A stretch of 39,123 nt of DNA. Origin: a virus. Below, piece by piece: positions 19,309-28,182 of this stretch. A program made the translations under genes and the position numbers. The notes under the pieces are model-generated. The model was not told where the DNA came from. It did not search any database and saw only the letters and a program-made list of their open reading frames with translations. Numbering within the stretch: the first letter of the stretch is position 1; every line of letters starts with the position of its first letter. The DNA is taken from IMG/VR virus record IMGVR_UViG_3300025879_000044, positions 1 to 39,123 of that record; one strand, given 5' to 3'.

Positions 19309-20878
19309 AAGATTCCAAAAGCGGTTCGATATATGTTTCTCTTAACTTTTCTATATATGCTTCCGTGTCGCCCAGGGTTGGCAGGCTTGCCATAAGATTA
19401 TCATATTCCTCTGTAGGCAAATTACGAATCTTCTCAAAGTCCTCTAGTTCCTTAAAAGGTCTGGCTGTATCAAATATACCAGGTTTCAAAGGATATAATG
19501 GTTTCTTTTGTTCGACCCAAGGATTTAATCTATTACATATGCCCTGTGCAATTTCAAAGGATGTAATATCGGAGCCATCAATTTTTTCCCATCTCACTGC
19601 CTTCAGACCATCCGGGTTGTTTGCATCAGGAAAGGAGTATCCATATTGCTGATATGTTCTATCAAACTCAGAAGTATAATTGAGTACATACTTATTCTGT
19701 AGTTCTTTAGGTAGGATATACAACGGTATAAACAATGTGTTATCTACCGGACATTCCTCACTTGCTAACCATTCGGCATGATGTACTACTGATTCAATAT
19801 TCTCATGGGGCAATCCTACAATGTAACCTTGTTGTACAAACACATCACCCTTCCATACACTTTTTGCCTGGTACAGCATATCCTTAATTCGCTCTGGGTC
19901 TAGTCCTTTACCTACTACTTTCCCTGCTCTCTGGTTGTAAGTCTCAATACCAAACCAAGTATGCACTAAGCCCATTTGATGTAATAATTCTATCTGCTCA
20001 GGTTGTGTGACAAGTAAGTCCGCTCGCAAGTAACACCAAAAATAAATTTTAAAAGGCAGCGAATCAACTACATCTGCAAAAAACCTAACCTTTTCGATTG
20101 TATCATTGAAGGTATCATCCTGTATTGAATATTTTGTTATGCCAAAGTGTTCGTAATTATAAATCAGTTCGTCTCTAAAGGCTTCCTTTGTTTTAATATA
20201 TCCTGCAATATTTTTCATCCCAATTAAAGGAAAAGAACAAAACTTACATTTAAATCTACACCCTCTAGAACACTCCATAGGTACGACTTCATGTGGAGTT
20301 AAAAATGTATTAGGTGTAAAACTAGCTCTGCTTTTTGCAAAATCGAAACAGGTATGTTCTGCATGTGCCTTAGTATCGTGACTAATTATTCTAGAATAGT
20401 CTAGTGGGCTTTTTATTAAATCTATGAATTGGGTTTCACCATAGCCACATATAATATGGTCAACATGGGAACCCAATAGTGTATCTAATGAGGGAGCTTT
20501 ACTACCACCTGCAATAATTTTTACTTGATTGTTATTCTGTTTTATTCTTTCCAACATCCAAGTGAATTTACCATTTACAAGGTAATCACCAATATAAACA
20601 TCATTACTTGTTTCTGTGTTCCAAGTTTTCTCAATTATTTGTTCGGTGCCCGTACCCGAAGATGTCCAGGTCATGGAAAAGGCAATTGCTTTGGTGTTTT
20701 GTGTCACCACCTTATCAATTGCCTTCCCGAATTCATAAATGTTCCAGTACTCAATGAAGTCTAAAACAATCGCACTGTAGCCGTGTCGTCTTAATTCCTC
20801 CGCAAGAAGGTGTGGACCCAATCCACGGATTTTGTGGTTGGGCATTGGACCGCTGTTAATAAAGACGACATCATACAC
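19304..20878 (-). CDS. Radical SAM protein with N-terminal B12-binding-like domain
   Basis: This 524-residue protein has an N-terminal region of about 170 residues (VVFINSGPMPNHKIRGLGPH) resembling a cobalamin-binding Rossmann domain. It ends in SHVDHIICGYGETQFIDLI, typical of B12-binding radical SAM enzymes. The radical SAM motif CRFKCKFC (CxxxCxxC) is near residues 206-213, preceded by MECSRG. GIETYNQRAGKVVGKGL and GLPHENIESV match the TIM-barrel core. The start is GTG at 20878, overlapping the helicase stop as TAGTG. The substrate is unknown; methylation or sulfur insertion chemistry is possible. Confidence 0.87.
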   Translation of the reverse strand: MYDVVFINSGPMPNHKIRGLGPHLLAEELRRHGYSAIVLDFIEYWNIYEFGKAIDKVVTQNTKAIAFSMTWTSSGTGTEQIIEKTWNTETSNDVYIGDYLVNGKFTWMLERIKQNNNQVKIIAGGSKAPSLDTLLGSHVDHIICGYGETQFIDLIKSPLDYSRIISHDTKAHAEHTCFDFAKSRASFTPNTFLTPHEVVPMECSRGCRFKCKFCSFPLIGMKNIAGYIKTKEAFRDELIYNYEHFGITKYSIQDDTFNDTIEKVRFFADVVDSLPFKIYFWCYLRADLLVTQPEQIELLHQMGLVHTWFGIETYNQRAGKVVGKGLDPERIKDMLYQAKSVWKGDVFVQQGYIVGLPHENIESVVHHAEWLASEECPVDNTLFIPLYILPKELQNKYVLNYTSEFDRTYQQYGYSFPDANNPDGLKAVRWEKIDGSDITSFEIAQGICNRLNPWVEQKKPLYPLKPGIFDTARPFKELEDFEKIRNLPTEEYDNLMASLPTLGDTEAYIEKLRETYIEPLLESL

Positions 20879-22269
20879 TAGAACTTAATGCTTCCATAAT
20901 CATTTGAAATACGAGTACTCATCTGTCCCCTATCAAATACAGGCACATTGTCATCCTGCCCAGAGTCTGTAATGTTCTTTTGTGCCTCACTATCCAAATC
21001 ATACAGGCGCATCTTACTTCTATCGACACCCACCATAAATCGTTTGTTTCTAGTAGGATCTGAATACCTGTTCTTCAATTGCTTCACCATCAATTGACCC
21101 TGTTGCTCAAGTTCTTCAGTAGAGATAAGAGCAAACATCAAGTCAGCAGTCGCAGGCAAACCAAACGATTCAGATGTATCTGTAAGTTCTACATCACTAT
21201 TAGAGTAGCCGCTTCTTGTTGTTTGTGTTGCAGTAACAATAGGCAAGTCAAACTCTACAGCCAGGCCCCGCAATTCCTCAGCAATACTTTTAATAATAGT
21301 ATACGAATTTGCATTGGCACTAGGTTTAAATCTAGAACTAGCACAAATATTCAGATAGTCAATAAAGATAATATCAGGAACAAAGTTTCTTTTAATTTTT
21401 AATTCACCTAGCAAAGACTTAAAGTGTCCTGAATGTGCAGATGCAGTAGGGTATTCTTTAATAACCAACCTACCTTGAATCTTGTTACGAATCTTATCAA
21501 TTCGTTCACTAAACATTTTCTTAGATAGGTCGCCCAGTTCCTGAATAGCAACATTCATCATGTTAGCATCTATTCTTTCAGCAATGCGTTCCTCTGCCAT
21601 TTCAAGTGTAATGTACAACACATTTTTAGCCTGTGAAATAGCACCGGCTGCCATGTGACACATGAACAAGGACTTACCCACACCTGTACCTGCAAGTGCA
21701 ACATTGAGAGTCTTGTTTGCTAACCCACCCTCAGTGATAAGATTAAAGTATTCAAGGTCAAAAGGAATTTTTTCTTCCAAGCGATGATAAAACTCATACC
21801 GTTCATCTGCGTTCTCAATGTAGTCGTGTCCAACATTATTATCGAACCCCACGCTAAGAGCTTGTGAGAGCAGGCTAGGCAGTGAATCTTTACTGTAATC
21901 CCCACCTTGACCTTCAATAATCTGAATAGAATCCATAATAGCATTAACTAATGCTCTATCCTTACAGAACTTTTCAGTCTCATCAATAAGCCAGGAGGAG
22001 TCTGTTTTATCATCTGCATTAAGTGCATTAATAATTGTCTCACACTTAACATACATGTCCTCAGAGATACTGCGGTCTTCTTGTAAGCTAATCAGCAAGG
22101 CACTTTTTGTAGGAGGACTATTGTATTTGTCTACGAACTGTTTAATAACACCGAATACCTTTCTATCCTCAAGGTCGGAAAAATACTCGTCTTTTATAAA
22201 TGGAATAGTCTTGCGAACATATTCCTCATCATTAATTAGATTCGATAATATTTGTGTCTCGATTCTCAC
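20878..22269 (-). CDS. 41: Replicative DNA helicase, T4 gp41 (DnaB-like)
   Basis: This enzyme unwinds the replication fork 5'-3' and works with the gp61 primase. It has 463 residues. The N-terminal DnaB-like helical part is followed by Walker A GTGVGKS (about 194-200), TLEMAEERIAERID, Walker B DIIFIDYLNI and TQTTRSGYSN, all features of the DnaB/RecA-fold helicase. The start is GTG at 22269; an in-frame TGA directly precedes it, so no longer start is possible. The zinc mini-gene overlaps its first 38 bases in another frame. Confidence 0.95.
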   Translation of the reverse strand: MRIETQILSNLINDEEYVRKTIPFIKDEYFSDLEDRKVFGVIKQFVDKYNSPPTKSALLISLQEDRSISEDMYVKCETIINALNADDKTDSSWLIDETEKFCKDRALVNAIMDSIQIIEGQGGDYSKDSLPSLLSQALSVGFDNNVGHDYIENADERYEFYHRLEEKIPFDLEYFNLITEGGLANKTLNVALAGTGVGKSLFMCHMAAGAISQAKNVLYITLEMAEERIAERIDANMMNVAIQELGDLSKKMFSERIDKIRNKIQGRLVIKEYPTASAHSGHFKSLLGELKIKRNFVPDIIFIDYLNICASSRFKPSANANSYTIIKSIAEELRGLAVEFDLPIVTATQTTRSGYSNSDVELTDTSESFGLPATADLMFALISTEELEQQGQLMVKQLKNRYSDPTRNKRFMVGVDRSKMRLYDLDSEAQKNITDSGQDDNVPVFDRGQMSTRISNDYGSIKF

Positions 22270-22396
22270 TCATCCACTCCCGCTTCACATCCTCAATACA
22301 AGGCTCACATAGGTAAACCTCTTCATCACCGCTATTAAAACATATTGCGGCATCATCGTCAAGTATTTCTACATCGCAACGGTCACATTTATTCAT
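22232..22396 (-). CDS. Zinc-knuckle mini-protein overlapping helicase start
   Basis: This 54-residue frame runs from ATG 22396 to TAA 22234-22232: MNKCDRCDVEILDDDAAICF, later YLCEPCIEDVKREW. The two CxxC pairs, C4/C7 and C30/C33, form a likely zinc ribbon. It begins 2 bases after the oxygenase stop and ends 38 bases inside the helicase gene in another reading frame. Such ribbons often mediate protein or nucleic-acid contact. The role is unknown; a helicase partner is inference from position. Confidence 0.7.
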   Translation of the reverse strand: MNKCDRCDVEILDDDAAICFNSGDEEVYLCEPCIEDVKREWMSENRDTNIIESN

Positions 22397-22398
22397 AA

Positions 22399-23049
22399 TT
22401 AAGCCTCATAAGATTTATTGACATTTTCAGGTGGGGTACAATCACTTTCATAATAAAACAGCACCAAATTTGTCCTATCTGTTTCTAACATTTCACTGAA
22501 CCCATGTTTGTATAGATGAGGGTCTTCCCAAAATATTAACCGATTTGGTTTAACATCTACAGTAAATATACATTCATCTCCGTCCCAAAATTGCAAGTCG
22601 CCGCCAGTGTCCATATAAAGACATGCATTTATTACATGGCTACATTTTATTTTATCGTTCCAATTAAAATCCTTGTGGACAGTAAGTGTTTTCCCGGCGG
22701 GGATTCTACAAACACCTCCACCATGCAAGTATGGGTCTGGTAATAATCCACTGTATTTAGATTTACTTTCAATCCAGGTAAGAAACTTGCCGGCATTTAA
22801 ATAATTAATTATGCTTTCGGTGTAAGGAGTTTTGTCCAACTTCCTATATTCATATCGAGTAACATAAGGTAAAGGTGTCTTAACATCTACATCCTCCCAT
22901 ATAGTACGAGTATTAATTTCTTGTAAACATGTCTCGAAAATATTAGTTGGTAGAAAGTCATCAACAACCCAAACACTACACGGTTCAGAATAATGTGTAA
23001 CATTTAGGTCATCGAGATTATTGAAGAGATTTGCAATCTCAGTCAACAT
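22399..23049 (-). CDS. 2OG-Fe(II) oxygenase, prolyl-4-hydroxylase-like
   Basis: This 216-residue protein begins MLTEIANLFNNLDDLNVTHY. I chose ATG 23049 because GAGG lies 9 bases upstream; ATG 23055 is possible, and a frame to 23112 lies within uvsX. The iron motif H125-K-D127 is in LTVHKDFNW, the distal H182 in LYKHGFSEM and the 2-oxoglutarate Arg192 in DRTNLVLFYY. DTGGDLQFWD matches the prolyl-hydroxylase-like core. It overlaps the uvsX end by 11 bases. The substrate is unknown; related phage proteins may hydroxylate proteins or act on nucleic acid. Confidence 0.85.
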   Translation of the reverse strand: MLTEIANLFNNLDDLNVTHYSEPCSVWVVDDFLPTNIFETCLQEINTRTIWEDVDVKTPLPYVTRYEYRKLDKTPYTESIINYLNAGKFLTWIESKSKYSGLLPDPYLHGGGVCRIPAGKTLTVHKDFNWNDKIKCSHVINACLYMDTGGDLQFWDGDECIFTVDVKPNRLIFWEDPHLYKHGFSEMLETDRTNLVLFYYESDCTPPENVNKSYEA

Positions 23050-24103
23050 CGCCATAAGCCTCTGCGATATCTTCGGCGGAAACTTCTTCCTGAATAATAT
23101 CACCACTAGCAATTAGATATCGTTTCTGAATCCAAGATGAAAATGTTTCATCTGCTAAGATAGGCAACCAGAAGTCCTTAGTGTATGTTTCCTTTGTGCG
23201 GTACTTTTTGCTGTCCTCACCATCTTTAGCGAGTTGATACCAACCATTGGATGGCTTAGTTACATGCCCAGACTCAAGTGCCATAGCCAACAAGCCTGAC
23301 CATTTACTAATACCACCTTCAAAGGATACTTCAACAGGAATTTTAGACTTCTCACGAACATATCGGGACTTCTCAACATTAATAATAAAGTTGTATCCTG
23401 TAATGTCTGTGCCTGTTTTTTCTTGTTGGCGTCCGATAATGAAAATGTTATCTGCGGAGTAGTAAATGCCTGTACCGCCTGAAACAACATCTTTCGGAAA
23501 CAATCCAATTTCCTTGTAGGTATGGTTAACCACTACAGCAGGAATATCCTTAATTGTAAGGTGAGGTGTAATCATACGGAACAGGGATTTCATTTGTTTT
23601 GCACGAGTCATATCAGCAACAGACTTACCTTCAAGTGCATCATCTACTTCTTTCTTACTTGCTAAGTTGCCCACTGAATCGACAATGACCATAACATGGT
23701 CGCCTCTTTCAATGCCGTTAAGTTGAGACATCACATCATGTTTCAATTGTTCAATATCAGTAATAGGAGTATGGACAACCCTATCTGTATCAATGCCGAA
23801 ACTAGTAAAGTAACCTTGAGGTGCACCAAACTCTGAATCGTAAAATAGAATAACTGCATCATCATACTTGTCCAAATAAGATTTAGCAAGTAACATAGCA
23901 AATGCAGTCTTAAAGTGTTTACTAGGTCCTGCAAATACCGTTAGTCCCGGAGTAAGTCCCCCATCTAATCTACCGCTAAGTGCTACATTCAATGCAGGCA
24001 CCGAAGTCTGAATCAAATCCTTTGTTCCAAAGAATTTAGATGTTGTAAGAACAGACGACTCTTTAATAGTCGAGTTCTTTCTAAGTTTATCAAGTAAGCT
24101 CAT
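23039..24103 (-). CDS. uvsX: UvsX recombinase (RecA-like)
   Basis: This protein catalyses strand exchange and starts recombination-dependent replication in T4-like phages. It has 354 residues with Walker A GPSKHFKT at 59-66, the Ser/Lys/Phe-containing version typical of UvsX rather than RecA. Walker B-like VMVIVDSVGN lies near 140, and VVNHTYKEIG with VSGGTGIYY corresponds to loop 2. No SSB-type gene is seen beside it. It is part of the oxygenase-helicase operon. Confidence 0.94.
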   Translation of the reverse strand: MSLLDKLRKNSTIKESSVLTTSKFFGTKDLIQTSVPALNVALSGRLDGGLTPGLTVFAGPSKHFKTAFAMLLAKSYLDKYDDAVILFYDSEFGAPQGYFTSFGIDTDRVVHTPITDIEQLKHDVMSQLNGIERGDHVMVIVDSVGNLASKKEVDDALEGKSVADMTRAKQMKSLFRMITPHLTIKDIPAVVVNHTYKEIGLFPKDVVSGGTGIYYSADNIFIIGRQQEKTGTDITGYNFIINVEKSRYVREKSKIPVEVSFEGGISKWSGLLAMALESGHVTKPSNGWYQLAKDGEDSKKYRTKETYTKDFWLPILADETFSSWIQKRYLIASGDIIQEEVSAEDIAEAYGDVD

Positions 24104-24127
24104 TATATTCTCCGTAGTTTGCTAATA

Positions 24128-24817
24128 TCAATTGTTAAGGCCAAATGCGTTTACAACACTTTGCCCATAATACAAATAGTAATCGTAATCTTTCTTTTTG
24201 GACATATCAGTCCAATAGTCTATAAGTAGAACAACTCTTTCCTCGTCGGTGTTATTTTCTATCCAATGATAATATTTAGCATCATCAAATATAAAAGAGG
24301 ATTTCTTTTCATAATGAAAAAGCTCTACTTCACAGTTATCATCCAAACTGTCCGTTCCTGCGATATAACAGTTCTTTGAATCTGAGGGGGCAATAAAACA
24401 CCATTGTGACCTTTGAATAAAATCCTTTTTTTCACCCCAATGTCCATTAATGCGGCCGTGAGGTTTAAGAGAACCAAACTGTGCATAGAATACATTTCCA
24501 AAACCGTTTAAAATTTCATATGTTTTAGGGAAATACTTTTCTACAGGTTCATAAAGTTTTGTATTATATCCAAGCCAATTAGAAGTCCAACCATCTGCAT
24601 ATGGTTGAGAGGCTCTTTGTGTTTTAACAGGAACATTTGGAAATATATCACCCATGTTGCTACGGGACGCCTCAGCGGCACTAAGATGTTCTGGATGGTT
24701 ATCCATATATTCACGGAATGCTACTATGTTTTCCGTATATTCCTTTGTAATTTCTTCGATGTTATCATTTAACTTGGATACATCATACCCGTCGATTGGC
24801 TTAAATACTTTATCCAT
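24128..24817 (-). CDS. Aspartyl/asparaginyl beta-hydroxylase-like 2OG oxygenase
   Basis: This 229-residue protein begins MDKVFKPIDGYDVSKLNDNI; ATG 24817 is preferred over TTG 24823. The signature FGSLKPHGRINGHWG contains H120, and the C-terminal FIFDDAKYYHWIENNTDEER contains H184 and R194, in the order and spacing of aspartyl beta-hydroxylases. The position two residues after H120 is Arg, not Asp, consistent with the two-His iron site of that family. It overlaps the preceding oxygenase gene by 8 bases. The substrate is unknown. Confidence 0.84.
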   Translation of the reverse strand: MDKVFKPIDGYDVSKLNDNIEEITKEYTENIVAFREYMDNHPEHLSAAEASRSNMGDIFPNVPVKTQRASQPYADGWTSNWLGYNTKLYEPVEKYFPKTYEILNGFGNVFYAQFGSLKPHGRINGHWGEKKDFIQRSQWCFIAPSDSKNCYIAGTDSLDDNCEVELFHYEKKSSFIFDDAKYYHWIENNTDEERVVLLIDYWTDMSKKKDYDYYLYYGQSVVNAFGLNN

Positions 24818-25280
24818 TAACAACCTCTTTCACATAAGGTATTCTTTTTAAAAGATCCTCATATGATTCATCAAAAATACTAATTTTCAATAGTATTCTG
24901 TCCTCATCATTTGTTTTAACACCATGTAGTACTGTTGTATTTAGTAGTGCTTGTTCATATGTGTAATCTACATCGCCTATAGTAACAGGTGCAGGGTTCT
25001 CTGTCAAGATAAAATTTAGCGAACAGGTCGTATTGTTATCCACATGCATCGGCAACACTGAATTGGCTTCCTGCCAGTAAAACCTAGGACTACCATTAAC
25101 ACCAAAGTCTTCCATAATCTTTTCAATATAAGGTGCAGTGTGTTTCAGTATTAACCAAGTATCTAATGATTTCTCATACCTAGGATCCGTATAAGGCTTT
25201 GCATCCTGCTTAACCATTTCTGCAATGACAAGAAGTAAATCCTTATTAAGAGGATAGTTAAGATGAGTAATAGGTTCCAT
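24810..25280 (-). CDS. Small 2OG oxygenase-like protein
   Basis: This 156-residue protein has H79-V-D81 in LPMHVDNNTTCSLNFILTE, distal H119 in TTVLHGVKTNDEDRILLKIS and Arg128. It thus has the complete facial triad plus 2-oxoglutarate Arg of a compact double-stranded beta-helix oxygenase. It is shorter than its neighbours but has all active-site positions. It is coupled to MazG by TAATG. The substrate is unknown. Confidence 0.78.
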   Translation of the reverse strand: MEPITHLNYPLNKDLLLVIAEMVKQDAKPYTDPRYEKSLDTWLILKHTAPYIEKIMEDFGVNGSPRFYWQEANSVLPMHVDNNTTCSLNFILTENPAPVTIGDVDYTYEQALLNTTVLHGVKTNDEDRILLKISIFDESYEDLLKRIPYVKEVVNG

Positions 25281-25660
25281 TATGAACTAAGTACCTTAGC
25301 AATGTCAGGACGGAAGTAACCGTCGGGTTTCAGTACCTTACCTGTATCAGGATCTTTAATGACTTTACCCTCAATACATTTGCTCATGTTAGACGCACGA
25401 ACCTCATTCCAAACTCTATCAAAAGGAATATCTAAAGTGGTAGCCATTCCCATAATAACCCATACCATATCGGCAAGACCATCGGCAATTTCAACCTTAT
25501 CACCTGCCTTGTAGGCTTCGAGAGTTTCATTATACTCCTCGGTAATTAGATCCATATAAAGTTTGGCTTGTGCCTCAATGTCTTGCGGCATTGTGCCATA
25601 TAGAGGCATTTGTCCTGCCGCCAGCATAAATTGGTCTACATCGTATTGATAGTCGCTCAT
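25280..25660 (-). CDS. mazG: MazG-like nucleotide pyrophosphohydrolase
   Basis: This 126-residue protein has the all-alpha NTP-pyrophosphatase motif: EEYNE (about 41-45) and EIADGLADMVW (about 57-67), giving ExxE...ExxD metal ligands. Such proteins hydrolyse (d)NTPs or related nucleotides to monophosphates; in marine phages they are thought to adjust nucleotide pools or alarmone levels. The start overlaps the DNA polymerase stop as ATGA, coupling the two. Confidence 0.85.
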   Translation of the reverse strand: MSDYQYDVDQFMLAAGQMPLYGTMPQDIEAQAKLYMDLITEEYNETLEAYKAGDKVEIADGLADMVWVIMGMATTLDIPFDRVWNEVRASNMSKCIEGKVIKDPDTGKVLKPDGYFRPDIAKVLSS

Positions 25661-28146
25661 GAAAATAAATCCTCTAGTGTTGCAACGGGTCTAGTATTCC
25701 AACCTAAGCCTTCTGCAATTGTTTTTAATGGGTCTACAAATGATTTCTCAAATATAGTTTCGTAGTCTACATAACGATGAACATCAAATTCAGTAGGAAG
25801 TTTGCTAATAAACCCTACACAGTTCTCGCCAATGTGATTAGGTTCTTTGAGATAAAGAAACTTAATTTTATCACCATCATTGATGACCTCGTATTTATTG
25901 CCTGCCTTATGCTTTTTCAATAAATGATTATACATTAGGGCGCCTCGGACATGCATAGGTGTACCCTTCTCATAAATGTGAGAAGAAGATGTGTACTTAC
26001 CTAAGTTATTACATCCTCGAGGAAATGCAATTGCCTCAGGAGTAAGTTTCCTAAATGCTTCCCAGTTCTCAGCAACAAAACCTTGCAATGTTTGTTCATC
26101 TGTTTCAAGGCAAAGTTTGACCGCTTGCCGCAAGCTCTCCCTAACAGGAGCAGGAGTAGATGACCTTACAATCTCAAGTCCCATAACTTTAAGTTTAGGC
26201 TCTGCGTACCGCACTCCTTCATTGTCGGAAACATTAAGTGCATACCGCTTCTTAGCAACCCAGATACCTCGTTCAGCAATTGCTTCTCGCTTAAAGAATA
26301 TCTTTTGTTCAAAGGCATTTGTGTAGTTAGCAATGTCTACCATTGCTTTGTTAATTGCAGGCTCTATCTTATCATTACCAATCTTATCCAAGTTGTCAAC
26401 GATTTTATCTTTAGACATACCCTTAAAGAACTTTTGTACAAGTGCATCCATAGTAATGTAACAAGAGTCTGTGTCTGAATAAAATGAATACATCTCACCC
26501 TCAGTACCACATACCTTATTCAAATAATCATCAAGAGCCTTTGCAGTTTGCCTAATTAGAAACTGCCCTGTCATTGTAATGCCTTCAGCAATACGGGTAT
26601 CATAATATCTAAAGTACTCGTTACCCATAGCACCGAACAAAGAGTTCAACTGAATCTTTCTTGCCATCTGAAAGTTATTGTATTTTGCAATATCATTCAA
26701 CAAGTCTTTGTTTTTTGTTTTTTCGTATTCGTTCTGTGTGGCAATCATCAGCTTCTTGTACTTTTGACGGTCATCAAAAAACTTAGATACGATCTCAGGA
26801 AACAATCCTTGCTTGTCTCTACGGAATGTTTGTCCATTAGACGCTACAGCATATTCAGTGTTTATCTCTGCCTTACGCTCCAGTAGAGAGTCTACAGTGC
26901 AGTCCACCATACCAGGTACTAGTGTTTCAGGACTCATGTTGTATTGCATAATAATAGAGGGATACAGGGAAGTTGCATCAAAGGACATAACCCAGTCATA
27001 CTTACCTGGCTTAGGTTCCTGTACATACGCACCTTCAATGCGGCGACCCTCAGAGTTTTTACGAGCAGGAATCATAATGTTTTTATTCAGCAGGTGATTG
27101 TACAGTAGGCAGTCCCAAGTACGCACCGAAGAATAAATGTCATTGAAATTACACTTAGCATCATATGCCATTGTAGCAATCAGCTCGATAAGTTTCATCT
27201 TATCCTCGAGCTCATCAACAAGTTTAGTATCAATGATGTTGTAATCAATAAAGCGATTCCAATCATTCTCATAAAACTCTCGGAAAGTATCATAGCCACT
27301 TTCCAACTTGTTCTTACCTAGCTCTACCTCAGCAATGTAATCTAGTTTGTAGGATTCCTGTGCAGTGTAAGTAAACTTCTTGTATAAGTCTAGATAGTCT
27401 AATTGTGCAACACCTTTAATATCATATGCAGTAATTTCCTTGTTATGCATTTTAATACCACGACGGCGGGTCATGTTAAAAGGGCTAAGAGAATTCTTTG
27501 CATCGTTACCAAACAGTTTATCCATACGGGCAACGATATAAGGAATGTCAAAAAGACTACTGTTCCAACCAGTAATAACATCTGGATATTCATTGCACCA
27601 CCATGTACCAAATTTTGTTAGAAGTTCGTGTTCATCTACACAGGGCTCGTATGTTACATTGAGATGTTTTGTAGCATCACCGGGTGTCCATTCACCCTCG
27701 CCCCATGTAAATATTTCTTTTGTGTTATTATTCATAACAGTAATAAGAAGTACTTTTTCGAGCGGGTTATCTACATTAGGAAACCCTTGTTCAGCAGTAG
27801 TCTCAATATCTATTGACCAGATTGAAAGTTGTGACAAATCAAAGTCAATGTCATTGGGATATTGCGTAGAAAGGAATTGATAAGTTAGGTCAGTTTGTCC
27901 ATAGATAGGATAGTTCTCAATGTCACTATACTTGTCCTGGAATTCTTTACAGTCGGCATTGTTGCCAAACTCAATAGGTTTTAGGTTTTCACCATATAAA
28001 CCTTTGTACTGCGAGGAGCCCTCTGCTCTTACATAAAGAGTAGGCTTAAACTCATGTCGCTCGTTAAATCTTTTGCCGTCACGCACTCCGCGTAACAACA
28101 CCTTGTTGCCATATTGCCAGGCATAGCTATAAAAGTTTCTATTCAT
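25657..28146 (-). CDS. 43: DNA polymerase, family B, T4 gp43
   Basis: This is the replicative polymerase with proofreading exonuclease, 829 residues from ATG 28146 (MNRNFYSYAWQYGNKVLLRG). I reject the frame start at 28197 because it runs through the promoter and adds residues that do not fit gp43. The Exo I motif SIDIET has D113 and E115. Polymerase motif A is FDATSLYPSI (about 385), motif B KIQLNSLFGAMGNEYF, and motif C YSDTDSCY with catalytic Asp (about 556). The -10 box is 7 bases before the ATG, so the mRNA may be leaderless. Confidence 0.97.
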   Translation of the reverse strand: MNRNFYSYAWQYGNKVLLRGVRDGKRFNERHEFKPTLYVRAEGSSQYKGLYGENLKPIEFGNNADCKEFQDKYSDIENYPIYGQTDLTYQFLSTQYPNDIDFDLSQLSIWSIDIETTAEQGFPNVDNPLEKVLLITVMNNNTKEIFTWGEGEWTPGDATKHLNVTYEPCVDEHELLTKFGTWWCNEYPDVITGWNSSLFDIPYIVARMDKLFGNDAKNSLSPFNMTRRRGIKMHNKEITAYDIKGVAQLDYLDLYKKFTYTAQESYKLDYIAEVELGKNKLESGYDTFREFYENDWNRFIDYNIIDTKLVDELEDKMKLIELIATMAYDAKCNFNDIYSSVRTWDCLLYNHLLNKNIMIPARKNSEGRRIEGAYVQEPKPGKYDWVMSFDATSLYPSIIMQYNMSPETLVPGMVDCTVDSLLERKAEINTEYAVASNGQTFRRDKQGLFPEIVSKFFDDRQKYKKLMIATQNEYEKTKNKDLLNDIAKYNNFQMARKIQLNSLFGAMGNEYFRYYDTRIAEGITMTGQFLIRQTAKALDDYLNKVCGTEGEMYSFYSDTDSCYITMDALVQKFFKGMSKDKIVDNLDKIGNDKIEPAINKAMVDIANYTNAFEQKIFFKREAIAERGIWVAKKRYALNVSDNEGVRYAEPKLKVMGLEIVRSSTPAPVRESLRQAVKLCLETDEQTLQGFVAENWEAFRKLTPEAIAFPRGCNNLGKYTSSSHIYEKGTPMHVRGALMYNHLLKKHKAGNKYEVINDGDKIKFLYLKEPNHIGENCVGFISKLPTEFDVHRYVDYETIFEKSFVDPLKTIAEGLGWNTRPVATLEDLFS

Positions 28147-28163
28147 ACTGTACACTATACAGT
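28147..28163. repeat. Inverted repeat over polymerase -10 region (operator candidate)
   Basis: Plus strand ACTGTA-CACTA-TACAGT: perfect 6-bp arms covering the -10 box and ending at the base before the polymerase ATG. TAGTGTACA on the minus strand is shared with the palindrome at 28755-28768. Confidence 0.55.
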
Positions 28164-28182
28164 AAACTTCCGCCGATGTCAA
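28154..28182 (-). promoter_or_regulatory. Sigma70-type promoter for DNA polymerase
   Basis: TTGACA (28182-28177), 17 bases, then TATAGT (28159-28154) on the minus strand. The ATG follows 7 bases after the -10 box. Confidence 0.78.

Noticed and set aside
23050-23112. N-terminal extension of the prolyl-hydroxylase-like gene
   Set aside because: The extra stretch lies fully in uvsX coding sequence and has no ribosome site, while GAGG is well placed for ATG 23049.
25991-26326. Long plus-strand frames opposite the polymerase and other genes
   Set aside because: All lie antisense to genes with clear family motifs, lack ribosome sites, and have compositions expected of reverse-frame shadows.
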